From Ustulina deusta (taxonomy: Eukaryota > Ascomycota > Sordariomycetes > Xylariales > Xylariaceae), in NCBI GenBank assembly GCA_023159155.1, contig JAJNNX010000068.1, forward strand, positions 124,001-188,000: a stretch of 64,000 nucleotides of DNA, in the 5' to 3' direction. Within the stretch, counting starts at the first letter, position 1. Each line of letters starts with the position of its first letter. Shown here one piece after another: positions 34,701-45,155 of the stretch. Under the pieces are notes generated by a model. That model was not told the DNA's origin. It was given only the letters and a program-made list of their open reading frames with translations, and searched no databases. Both the position numbers and the translations under genes were made by a program.

Positions 34701-35349
34701 TCGTGTAACTATGCAGCGAAAATGCATGCGATCTCTCCAAATCATCGCCTATTTTCTATTCGAAGAACCATGCCTACTAAACATCTGGCAACACCAAGCA
34801 ACTGAGGTTAGACAAACTCAGTAATATATGTTTCTTGGCATTTCATGCTATTTGTCATGTGCACCAACAGGGAAAATGGTTATTGACGGCCGAGAGTGAT
34901 CATCGGCTTGAGACGATCACAACATCTTCCGAGCGGAGCTCCCGTTCGTCGGACCTGTCTCGTCGCATCCCTTCACTCGGACCGGTTCGTCCATAGTCAT
35001 GGTTTTCCTTTGTCCAGTTCCTGAATAAGGAAACCCGAAAAAGACCCATGTGCTCACTCCACATGGGGAGATAAGCCACACTAGTGTACGCCAAGCAGGC
35101 TAGGTCAGGTTAAATCCTTAGATTTCAGCTGAACACTATTATTTTGTATATTCATGACGATGTGGATAATATGAAAATTGCCTAAATAGGAATGAAGTCT
35201 AGCGTTGTTTGGAGTTGTGCCTAGTCGAGTCTTTATCGCGTTGAGGGTCGAACTGAATTGAATCGCGCCTTTCTTTGACGATCTTGCCGTGTTTGAGGTT
35301 TGCTGTCTGCCCGGGTAATCGGGTCCGATACTGTCGGCCAACATCCGTC
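31787..35349. other. Gene-poor stretch of 3.5 kb
   Basis: This is the divergent interval between Cdc4 and the CxxCY-repeat gene, and the longest gene-free interval in the window. Many 60-120 codon ORFs occur on both strands but show no domains, start context or splice partners. It holds a GATGATGATGATG run near 32174-32190 and TACCTACC words near 32260, 32340 and 32390. It may hold long promoters, non-coding transcripts or decayed sequence; the sequence does not decide. Confidence 0.45.
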
Positions 35350-38199
35350 ATGTCGCCTAGCCAGCAACCGCCACCGCTCCCGCCTCGGAGCCCAAGACCA
35401 CCGGTTACTGGCGATACACCCTCACCGCAACATCCCTCCTCGGGATTTCCACCTCCTCCTCCGGAACTGCCACCACGGCCTTCGGCCGTCTTGTCAAGCC
35501 CCGCCGGCCCACCTCCACCCCTCCCCCCTCGGCCATCGGGGTATGAGATTAGAACGCCAAGTAACCCTACCACTCCTCTTACTCGCCCGCCCTCAACTGG
35601 CTATGCTCCGTCTAGTCCTGATAGCCAGCCTGGCTTGCATTTTCCTCTGCCGCCGCCGCCCTATACGGCTTCAGTGGCAGACGTCTCTCTCTCTCCCCAT
35701 TATCCACCACATCCAGAACTGACCGGCCCAAACTCGGCCCATTCCCTCTCGCCATCTCCAGTTTCTGGGGTTCCGAGTCCAACTGGATGGACGAAGTTCC
35801 CTCCACCGCCACCCGGTCCCCCTCCCCAGCCAAGCTCACATCTATCCCCTAGAATTCCTCAATATTCACCTACCCCTTCTCGCCCTTTGAGTCCGGTTGG
35901 AGCTCCGGTTGAGTTGCCAGCTGAGTTACCTGCTTCACAGTCCCCTTCCGAGCTTGCTAAACGCCAAGATGATTCACTTGGCACCAGCCAGACCCAGAAA
36001 AATGACTTTCAAGTCTCTCCGTCTCCGGCTGAGAAGCTTCCCGCATATCAACCACCCGTCAGTATCTTAGGAACATCTCCCGGGGCCCCAAATTCCTCTT
36101 ATTCGGAAAAACCGTCACGAGAAGGGCACAGCAATCCAACCCCATCATCGGGAGGTCCTTCAAACGAGACTTCCAACTCCAAAGCCGAGCCATTTGGTGG
36201 TGTTCCTAGCACAGTTCCTTCGCAGATATCACCGTCCACGCAGCATCCTCCTCTCGAAGCATCATTCCAGTCTCTACATCTCACCTCGGTGCCGCCTGTC
36301 CCTCCCAAGTCCCCACTAGCTCCTAACACAACCCAGAACCATTCTAGTGAATCCGCGACTTCTGCTTCGGGGCCGCTTCCGGGCTACAGTCCCTCTACCA
36401 ACCCGGCCCAGGCGCACACAAGTCACGAGTCTCCTGGCAAGGCCGCCCCACCTACCCCTGATGTTCCACCAACACCATATTCATCTTCGCCGCAAGGCGC
36501 CGCACCCCCTCCATCCAGGCCCGTCACGTCATGCATCGACATCCCCATAACGTTCTCGACAGACTGGTACTGGCACCCGGAAGCGCCGGGGTATCTCGTC
36601 TGCTCCCGGTGCTACGCCGACCACATCCACCGCAGCCAGTACCGCGGCGCCTTCCAACGCGGGCGGTTCAGCGACGGCAAGCCGCGCACCTGCCGGTTCA
36701 GCAAGCCGCGGATGAAAAACCATCTGTACCGAGAGGCGCTGGCCTCGGGCTCTCTGCGACACGCGTTAGACTGGATGCGCAAGCGGGCCGCGATCCCGGA
36801 CTGCAGGGGCGTGGACGGGGTGAAGGGGAGGTTCGGCGCCGGCATCACGTGGTACGCGACGCGCGAGATCCCGGGGTTCCTGGCGTGTCAGGCCTGCTAC
36901 GAGGACCGGCTGCTGACGAACCGGCTCGCGCACCGCTTCGGCGTGCACGCCGAGACCCATCCCGCGGACGCCGTCTGGGCCTGCGACGCGCCCGTCCCGT
37001 TCATCGAGAGGGTCTACGAGGAGAGGGGTAGGACGGACGACTGGCAGGGCTTCGTGGGCGAGGCGAAGGCGCGCATCGCGGCCCAGCCTTGTCCCCAGGG
37101 GGAGAAGGTCGCCGCGTACGGGCGGAAGTGGTTTGTTCCCAAGGCGGGACCCCGGGACCTCATCCTGTGCTCCACGTGCTACTGCGACCAGGTCGTCCAC
37201 TCCGGCGAGGAAAGCAAATGGGAGGTCGCGCGGCCGGGCGAGCAGAAGGTGCGCTGCGCGCGAGGCGTGTTCAACATCCGGATCCTCATGGCGCAGGCGC
37301 ACGAGAAGAAGGACTTCGGGCTGTTCTGGGGCGCGGTCGACAGGCTCGGTCGCGAGAAGGGGTGCGACGACGACGGCATCGTCGACGGCGTGTGGCACAC
37401 GCTGCCGTCGCACGCGAAGGGCTTCGGCGTCTGCGGCGCGTGCTACGTCGCGATTCTCGAGCCGCTGAATGTGGCGCGCTTCTGGGTGCGGAAAGCTGAC
37501 GTCCCGCCCGCCGCGAAGCTGCTTTGTTGCTTCAACATCGCCCATCCGAGACTATTCAGATTCGTCCCGCGGCTGCTCGAGATGTACTTCACCCACGATC
37601 CCCGAGCGCTCGACGAATACGCGTCGACGTACGCCGCGATCCCGCTCTGCCTGCGCGACGAGGAGAAGCCCGGCCGCCGCTGGTATGGGTGGAAAGGTTG
37701 CACGATATGTCCCGAGTGCTATCTCGATTTCGCACGGCACAGCCCGCTAGAGCAGCTGATGGAATTCCGCGACGCTCCTGTGGCGGAAAATAGGAGTGAG
37801 TAGCCTTCAAAGGTTTTTTTTTTCCTTCGCCGAAAAAGGGAGTGACTAACCTATGATGTCCCAGTGTGCGAGATGTACAGCGCGCGAATGCGCAAGCTCT
37901 ACACGGAGCGCGGAAGCACGAGTCCTCCCAATGTCCAACCTCTGCTGGAGTACTCGGCGCGGCGACGACAGGTCTACGTCGAGACGGTGCCAAAGATCAG
38001 GACGATCCTGTCCCAGCAGCGCATGGCGCTGCACCAGCAGAAATTCCCCAACACGATGGGCTCGAATTATGCGGCGGCGGGACAGCTCGATCAGATCACG
38101 TACGGGCAGCAGGCTACGGGGGTCGCGGCAGGTATCGGGACCGGCAGTCATATGGTGGCTGTTCAGCAGTTAGAGCAGAGGTGGAAAGCTGTGGAATAG
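35350..38199 (+). CDS. Proline-rich protein with five W...CxxCY modules, unknown function
   Basis: Exons 35350-37795 and 37865-38199 give 926 residues. Residues 1-395 are a disordered Pro/Ser-rich part with many PPPLPPRP-type SH3-binding motifs. The rest is a folded region with a module repeated five times: a Trp followed 9-13 residues later by C-x2-C-Y. The modules begin at W408 (C418/C421), W501 (C513/C516), W594 (C607/C610), W682 (C695/C698) and W778 (C787/C790); each is followed by a helical stretch. The paired cysteines suggest metal knuckles, but no second pair per module is obvious. The C-terminal exon has a charged coiled coil and a Gln/Ala-rich end. No transmembrane segment is seen. 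The GC content of the folded region is markedly higher than that of the flanks. Start: first ATG after the leader, MSPSQQPPP. Confidence 0.8.
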
Positions 38200-38794
38200 A
38201 ATCGGAAGAAACTTTCATGGGTTTGTTTGCATTTTCGATCATTGGTTATTTTATTTATGTGTCTCATGGATTTGCGGATTAGAATGGTGAGATGTGTTAG
38301 AGTCGTCCTCGGCCTTGAGTAAACGGCACACTGAGCTATCTCAGGACTGCATTGTTTTAGAGTGGTAGAAAACCAATACCTGCAAGTTGTAGGAGTTATA
38401 TACCAATGAGAACTCATCAAAGCTTGTCATATGGAAGGAGGCCTGAGAGAATATGGTACCAGGGTGAGTCATACGTGTATTGAAGCATAGCCTTAGACTA
38501 CTTCTCTCCAGTTCCATCAAAGGATCCCTGATCAACACACCTGATATCAAGATGCATGTGCATGTAGCCGTACATCAGAGCCTAGCTTGCAGAGCTCCTG
38601 CCCTTTGTTACATGAACAAGCTACTAGTAAAGGTCCAGTCAACACCGTGACTCATCAACAAAACCGGGAGCCTCCTAACAGGGATGCGTGAAATTCCTTC
38701 CCACTCCATAACCACGAAACCCCAAGTCCATACAAGTCTTCTCAGTATTTCCAGTCCAGTGCCAAAGGGTCTTGTGCCATGAGTCATGCCAGCT
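38200..38794. other. Convergent intergenic region
   Basis: 595 bases between the CxxCY gene and the small membrane-protein candidate on the opposite strand; AT-rich 3' sequence, nothing else recognised. Confidence 0.45.
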
Positions 38795-39073
38795 TCAGCG
38801 GCGTGGGAGAGAAGTCCAGATAGCAAGCTCTTGCTCGTCAAACGCATTGATTCTGTTACGCGCCTGACGGGGACGTCCCGTGCGTTGTTCTCCAGCTGCA
38901 TCTAGTCTCTTGAAGGACTTGTAGAAGTAGTAGAGGAAGAGAGCTGTAGTGCTGAGCCAGAACATAATCACCACGCCAAGGATGCTGGCCAGCACTTTGA
39001 ATTGGTAGTTGATGGACGTCTCGCAGGCAAGAGCCGCAGCAGCGCCAACTTCAGAGCAGTTGTTGTTGTCCAT
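38795..39073 (-). CDS. Small single-span membrane protein, hypothetical
   Basis: A 92-residue frame from an ATG at 39073. Residues 1-24 carry two Cys (NNNCSEVG, ALACETS), followed by one long hydrophobic segment (FKVLASILGVVIMFWLSTTA and FLYYFY) and then a basic cytosolic tail (KSFKRLD, RTGRPRQARNR). That arrangement follows the positive-inside rule for a type I-like membrane protein. No family is recognised. It is short and unsupported by introns, so it may be a fortuitous frame, but the composition is protein-like. Confidence 0.45.
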   Translation of the reverse strand: MDNNNCSEVGAAAALACETSINYQFKVLASILGVVIMFWLSTTALFLYYFYKSFKRLDAAGEQRTGRPRQARNRINAFDEQELAIWTSLPRR

Positions 39074-40891
39074 TATGGCTTCAGTGCGTGAGTCTGCTGA
39101 AAGGGGTTTCGTCTGGAGCTTCGTGTATCTTGTGCTTTATGTTAGCCAAGTAGTTAATGGACACACATCTGGATAACGTAGATGCAACTCACCAGAGATC
39201 AGATTGTGCCTGTTGGTTTTTCTTGTTGAATGACGGAGTAGTAGTGCGCGGTTTCTGGTAGAGAACAAGTTGGGAGTGTTGGGTAGAACTTGCTTGGGTA
39301 GGGTCCGTTTATTGTGTTTTGATATCGTGTGTGATCAGGTCACCCTGGAAGCCAAACACGTCCACATAGTCTCTGTCAACGAAGTGATTGTGGCAGGGAC
39401 CCGCAAATGTGTTGGCTATATCTCGGCGCAGTTTTTGGTATTTACTAGAACTGATCTCTCGATGGCGGCCCTCAAGGCTGATTCTTTTCGAATTTATGTC
39501 CCAGCACTGCGGGCCACACCTCTGCAATCTGTGCGTACCTCCTTGGCGAGACAACCTACCTCTTTATTCCCATACTAAAGTGAGGCTATCGTGACTAGGG
39601 AAGCCGGGGGTTAGCTGCTCTGACTGTCAGGCATACACCCATTGTATAATAGGTAAGGTATTATTGAGCTAGTACCTGGTGAGCCCTCTGTCTGGGCTAA
39701 GCTTAACCTGTGTTATTAGATAGGTAGGTCATTGCTTCTATATCTTGTCTAGACATTATATGAACCACATTAGGCATATAAATGATATGTATCCAGCTGT
39801 TATATCCATATCGGCCTGAGTTTAGAGTTCCTAGAGAACGAGTTCTTGCTAGGCGCGCGGAAGCGATCCATATTGCATAGCTGACGTCTTACAGCTTCCC
39901 ATTCCGCGGCTATCTCATAGGGTGATACTAATATGCTAGTACTCCTCGGAACATGAATTGTATTGGGCTACAGAAGATGCCCATTAGAGCAAATGACGAT
40001 AGAAAATCCGGAGACAGACACTCCGAGGAGTATGTGTTAGCACCGGACAAAATCCACGGAAATGCTTCACAGGGTGAATGGGGTTTCATCTCCCTTGCCT
40101 TAGACTGAGACTCTGACTTGGGACGTCTTTGAGCTAGGGCTTACTGTATTGTGATACCGCTGCTCAAATACCAGTATATGCTAGGTATAGATGTCTAGAT
40201 GAGAATTTTGAAGAAAAATAACGTTAGCTCATAATTCAACCTCGGTCAATGTTGAGAACAACACGTGGAGTGATACTAGTAGACGACAGGTAAAATTAGG
40301 AATGTCACATTTCGGCCAGAATTACTGATGTAGGGAAACGGATAGTATTACTTCTATTAAGTAGATTTCATAACAGCGAAGTAACTTATAGCCTCCAAAG
40401 TGTGGAATGTTTCCATCATCCACATGTTGCATAGAACCGAATTGTTCACCCCTATTCCAAACGCCCTGATATATATCCCAATGCTACGGCAATTCTAGGC
40501 TCAAGAAAGTGAATATAGTTCGCCTCATCCTGTGCTTTTAATTCCTGATGATATTAGCTAAGTTCATGTGTCAGACAACGAGTGTTTTTAGTGTAGGATA
40601 TAATATAGACAAGCAAAACGAGAGGAAGGATACAAGGGAGAGAGGGAAGAGGTGACTTTACCTCTATGATTCTCTAACACGACACCGCGAAACTTGCAAA
40701 ATGACATGCTTAAACGCCGTCCCTTTAGAAGCGCATCAGAATACCGCTGAGAAGCAATAGGAAAGCACACGGCAGAAGACATCTATACTTATAGTACGGA
40801 ACGCAGAGGAGGAACAACATCGCTGCTAGATATATAGGACAGAGACGGGTGGAGACATTGCGAAAGAGAAATACTGAAAAGAGATACTCAC
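39074..40891. other. AT-rich intergenic region of 1.8 kb
   Basis: No gene supported. The stretch is AT-rich with TAGGTAGG words (39640-39730) and no long ORF. It probably contains the last exon and 3' end of the gene starting at 41361. One candidate acceptor followed by a one-codon exon (ATCATCAG then Asn, stop) exists near 40545, but it implies a 345-base intron. Confidence 0.45.
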
Positions 40892-41361
40892 AACAACGCC
40901 AATGTCAAATCACCATGAATTCTAGCCTTGAGCGTGACCTCGACCTCAAGGTTGAGATCGAGTCTCAGCTTGAGCGTATCGCTCTTACCGCCGCCACCTC
41001 CTCCGCCGCCTAGGGCACCGCCAACGGCACCGCCGGCCACATTACCCAGTGTGCCCTGAGCGCTGTTGGCGAGGTTGTTGGCTGTCTGGCCGACGTTACC
41101 GACGGGTAGGACGTCGCCAACGCCGCCGCCGAGGGGCAGGCCGCCAAGGGGTCCGCCGCTCTGGTTTTGTTGTTGCGTCTGCTGCATCTGCTGGCGCCTT
41201 CTAGGCTGCGGTGCCTCGTAGCCATCATCTTCGGTCTCGTCGGACTCATTTACCCTGGGTTGAGGCACCGGGGGGACCTGGGAGCGGTTACGACGTGAGC
41301 GACGGCCACCTCGGGTTCTGCTCTTGCTCTGGCTCTGGCCGCTTGGGCTTTGTGTAGACAT
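40892..41361 (-). CDS. Fungal-specific protein with KLRLDLNLE...ARIHGDLTL tail (paralogue A, last exon uncertain)
   Basis: First exon of 470 bases (156 codons plus 2 bases), start ATG at 41361. The N-terminal half is basic and Ser/Arg/Gln-rich (SKSRTRGGRRSRRNR, then PQPRRRQQMQQTQQQ). A glycine-rich middle (GGPLGGLPLGGGVGDV, AGGAVGGALGGGGGGGG) precedes the conserved tail LKLRLDLNLEVEV-TLKARIHGDLTLALL. A donor TT/GTGAGT falls exactly at the last Leu codon; read through, the frame stops at once (TGA). The paralogue at 43226 has a donor at the identical codon, so the intron is real and a short last exon follows, not identified here. The function is unknown. The tail is short, alternating hydrophobic and charged, and may be a beta hairpin for assembly. 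Confidence 0.65.
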
Positions 41362-42017
41362 ATTGATGTGGAGTTATTCTGTGCGAGGATGGAAAGCAGT
41401 GGGTGAGATGGGGCTAGATTCAATATGATATAGCGCGAATGCGACAACAGCACAGAGTGACAGATTGGAATGGAATATATGGATTTTAAGTGCTGGACGC
41501 TGGAGACTATCTAGTCTAGATCTCCCTCTTGTTCCTTTCCGGGATCGACGTCAGTGAAATTTCAGGGTTTTCGAGAGCAGGGCGATACAGGTTGCGTTGC
41601 CTTACCATGATTTAGGAACAACGTCAGTAGTGATGCCGCCCGGATCGGCGGTACTGGGGCAGTAAGACTAGCTCACTCTTTTGCGCAGCCCACACCTTCC
41701 TACATCTTTGTTATAGTGTCACTAATATACCTAGCACTAAGCGGTGAAGTTGGTGTGGAAGTATCCAAGGTGGCTTGACGTAATGCCACAGAAACTATGA
41801 AGATCACTCGTTCAATGGCAATAAACTAGGCGGCGCTAGGGCCCACCTGTTAGGAGAATTTGTCCCCCGAATGTACACGGCATGTATTTCTCGGGCCAAA
41901 CCTCCATCATGTTCTAGCTAGGAAGTGAGATATCTTTTCCTACATATTCTGCATATGCAAGAGTTTCCTGTGCGAGGATTGCGTTCCGGAAACATCATAT
42001 TACTTTGAACGATGCAC
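41362..42017. other. Intergenic region
   Basis: 656 bases holding the promoter of paralogue A. No ORF or repeat recognised. Confidence 0.45.
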
Positions 42018-42679
42018 CTAGTCCCTTGTCATCCGACTAGACACACCTAGCTGCAACTCTCTATGGAGTTCAATTTCGACTACATCTCGAGGCGCCATTA
42101 CCTCATCTAGGTCCCCATTCTTGTCATAATGAACACACCAAGAGTTGTCATCGCTCTGAACAGCAACGAAGTATTGTTGTCCCTCAAGAGTCAAGTGCTC
42201 CTCGTCTTCAGTCCAGCTCCAAGGCCCTATAATATGGCCGACAGTGTCTTTTCTTCCTCCATGATGGAGTAATCCCGTATCTTTATCAGCGTAGATCCAG
42301 TTGAGCATAGGTGGATCAACAGCTATGGGTGAGACTAGACCTTGATGCTCTTCCGGGCACGGATAGCCGAAATAGAAACCGTTGAAGCGGAAACCCGCTA
42401 CGGGGCATGCTGGGTGGTCTAAGTAGAGCTTCCGGGGTGTTAGTTGAACTAGCTCTATGGACTAGACGACACTTCCGGTTTTACCTTGTTGTCTTTGAAT
42501 ACCACATAAGCAGTCTGTGGTGGCGCGACGCCATCGTGAGAGAATTTGGCTGTCAAGTGAAATTTGATTCTCTCTTTCGCTTGCTCGTTCTGTTTCTTTT
42601 GGGCATCGATGGCCTCCGCAACCCCAATGACTGTTGGAATTGACCCGACTGTCAGTAAGCCTAGAGTCGAAAGAGCCAT
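42018..42679 (-). CDS. Conserved fungal hypothetical protein (201 aa)
   Basis: Exons 42679-42485 and 42428-42018 with a 56-base intron containing a clear CTAAC branch site; 201 residues. The N-terminus (ALSTLGLLTVGSIPTVIGVA) is hydrophobic and then turns into a charged helix (DAQKKQNEQAKERIKFHL). The body has features of a well spread ascomycete family of unknown function: FNGFYFGYPCPEE, GLVSPIAVDPPMLNWIYADK, LHHGGRKDTVGHIIGPWSW, LTLEGQQYFVAVQ and WCVHYDKNGD. The protein is small, probably cytosolic or loosely membrane-attached, and beta-rich. No catalytic motif is visible. I recognise the family by its VDPPMLNW...TGPW/LEG pattern but know no function. It sits between the two ARIHGDLTL paralogues. 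Confidence 0.78.
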
Positions 42680-43225
42680 GAGGCGGGTGGAATCTCATGT
42701 AATATGCGCGGCTCGGTGCTGCGGAACAACCCCACCGGAACTTGAGGGTGACTTCGTAGACTATCGGAAAGTAACGATGGGACAAGCTGACGGCCTCGCA
42801 TTCAAACGTTAGGATGTGAGATGAAACAGGCTGAAAACCCTGGAGCTGATCGCCGACAGATGAGAGGTGATTGTAGAAACCAAACGGCGCGCACTTGCGG
42901 CCAAGATGCTGGCTATGTCTGGTCACACAAGACAGGGATGTTCAATCTAAGAACACGCCTGGTGTTGAAAATGGCATGAATTGACAGGGATCTCGTATGG
43001 TGCGCGGATCAGACGGGAATTAGCGCTGGCCTGCTTGGAGGTTCTCGAGAATTACGTCATGGGTCTCCGGGAATCGTAGGTACAAGGATCGCCGTCGTAG
43101 ATGACAGAATAAAACTAATGGCCCTTGCTGGTGAAATTTGGTGGAATAGACCTTTCAATTGTGGAATAGGTACTTTATTGAATCACCATTTCGCCTACCG
43201 GGGACTACTGCATCGTGTCGCCAAC
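42680..43225. other. Divergent intergenic region
   Basis: 546 bases between the starts of the 201-residue protein and paralogue B. It presumably carries both promoters. Short ORFs here are readings of this promoter and the adjacent exon in other frames. Confidence 0.45.
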
Positions 43226-43752
43226 ATGTCTTCGAGCTCCGAAGACGATACCCAGCAGCCAAGCAACAACGAACGGCAAGATGAAGAGCGACCGGAGGAA
43301 AATAGCCTTAGCCAACAAGAAAGTCGGACGGACGATCATGACGACCGGGCAAACGGCGAGGCCGAGGATGAGAAACGAAATGAGGATCAAAACCCCGAGA
43401 AGCAGCCAGCGTCACCCATACGGGAAAAGAAGCCGGTAATGGAGGCGCGAGCAGAATCCGAGAAAGGTTCGCGCCGCGCACGACGTCGTCGCAACCAGCC
43501 ATCGTGGTACGACTCGGACAAGGAAAACGCGCAACAGAAGCAATTGGCTCTTCGGCAGCAACAGCAAAGGCAATTGCAACAACAGCAAGAATACCAACGC
43601 CAACAGATGCAAATGCAACAGCAACAGATGCAGATGCAGCAACCAAAGAAGGACGACGGCAAAAACCCGCTGAAGTTGCGCCTTGATCTAAATCTCGAGA
43701 TTGAAGTCACCCTAAAGGCCAGGATTCATGGTGACTTGACCCTGTCACTTTT
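43226..43752 (+). CDS. Fungal-specific protein with KLRLDLNLE...ARIHGDLTL tail (paralogue B, last exon uncertain)
   Basis: First exon of 527 bases (175 codons plus 2 bases). The start ATG at 43226 (MSSSSEDDTQQPSNN) is preferred over the upstream Met at 43118. The N-terminal half is acidic/basic mixed charge (NNERQDEERPEENS, RRARRRRNQPSWYDSDKEN), then a glutamine/methionine tract (QQQQRQLQQQQEYQRQQMQ) and the same tail as paralogue A: LKLRLDLNLEIEV-TLKARIHGDLTLSLL. The donor TT/GTACGT is at the same codon as in paralogue A. Candidate acceptors downstream (43782 or near 43842) would add 3-22 residues; none stands out. The two genes share only the tail, so the tail is probably the functional module and the low-complexity part is free to vary. 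Confidence 0.65.
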
Positions 43753-45155
43753 GTACGTACTTCGCATTTCCCCAACTCAGATCTGTATTTGGCGGTCATG
43801 GATTTCCTCCCCTTTTCAAAGGCTCAGTGGCCCCAAACACGTTAGAGACCCGCCGAACTGACAGTTAGCAAAGCGACACTTCATAAGAAAAGCTAGCAAC
43901 ACTGCTCGACACGATACGGAAGGGTTGTGGCCTTTTGACGACGAGTTGCCGCTGTCAGACAGTCTGACATCTGTTTAGTTAATCGCAGCGAGGGCAGTAC
44001 GTGGCGTAACGGCTGAGGGCTATTGTCTAGCGTGCGGGGATAAGAGCGAAAGGCGAACAGAAGACATTGGTGCCCTTTTTACCTTCTCCTTCTGGTCTGA
44101 TCTAAGTGTACCAACTTTAATACTTGCGCCTATCACTATTGCTTAGAATGGGCGTTTGGGAGTTTGGAGGCCATGCAATATTAGCGCCCGTATGAGGGAC
44201 GCTTTGCGATTCTGGAATATGCACAACGAAGGCACTGCGGCATGAATTGCCTATACATAGGGGAAAATAAATCATCGTTCGTGGCTGTCAAAACATCTCG
44301 CTTTTGACGCACGCTCCCTACCAGCCTATACAGTTGAAGCCATGAATGAGTGTATACAGCAGGCGTACAGTATTGTATATTGCATTAAAAAACAAGTAGG
44401 TATAGCAGGATAAGGGGGTGTAGTACCTCTACAATATAGAGTGGATGCGTAAGGTACCTAATGGGGCGTAGTACTGATAGTTGCTTCGGGCAATTGTTGG
44501 AGCTAAGGCATTCGGCATGTGCTTGTGGCTCCAGGCCAATCATCTATCGTAATCGTGATGCCTTTCTATTCGGTTCTCTAGGGCATTGAAGCTGGATGGT
44601 TGTCGGCGATAAGCTGGCAGGGTGCCCATTTGACATGCTCCTGCGCGATGATATACCGGTATGTGAGCACATATACCTAAATATGCAGTGTACGTGTTGT
44701 AGCGTCGGTAAATCCGTGAATTTTTCTCTCACTGACTGACTGGAGATGGAGGAAGCTTGCCCATCCCCGCTTGTCAGGGGTCGCAACTCTCTCGATCAAC
44801 CCCGGCTCCTGCTTCTGATATAGTGGCATAGTATGGGTGGTGTGTAAGACTAGTCCCTAGGTACCTAATACACCAGGTACCTAGTCCCACCTACACACCA
44901 CCCCCACTACAGGTACATACAACTTGGAAGGTTCCCATAATTATGACGTAATTGATTTTGCGCCGAATGCCCGGACCGCACTCCTCGTTGAAGTGGCCGA
45001 GGCGCTTCTTCTCCCCAATATTCTCTCTTTCAACAGGATGCGCCTAGTCTAGGATGGCACGAGTCTAAAGAAGCCATATCCCAGGCGCGTTGAATAAAAC
45101 AGAACCGTGTGTTGACCTATCCCTGCAGAGCTTATAATGCAGAAATAACCTATTC
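43753..45155. other. Intergenic region with long hairpin
   Basis: 1.4 kb after paralogue B, holding its 3' end and the promoter of the DUF3659 protein. It contains an inverted repeat at 44835-44903 and several GGTACCTA words (44395-44460). No gene supported. Confidence 0.45.
44835..44903. repeat. Inverted repeat (hairpin) with 12-bp perfect outer arms
   Basis: GGGTGGTGTGTA at 44835-44846 pairs perfectly with TACACACCACCC ending at 44903. Inner arms CTAGGTACCT / AGGTACCTAG also pair, leaving an imperfect middle and an 8-base loop (AATACACC). It could be a terminal-inverted-repeat remnant, a cruciform or a transcript hairpin. Confidence 0.8.

Noticed and set aside
36531..37545. Long overlapping ORFs on both strands within the CxxCY gene
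   Set aside because: High GC removes stop codons in other frames; the chosen frame alone shows the repeated module.
43308..43710. Minus-strand ORFs rich in Cys and Leu
   Set aside because: They are antisense readings of the CAG/CAA-rich tract of paralogue B.
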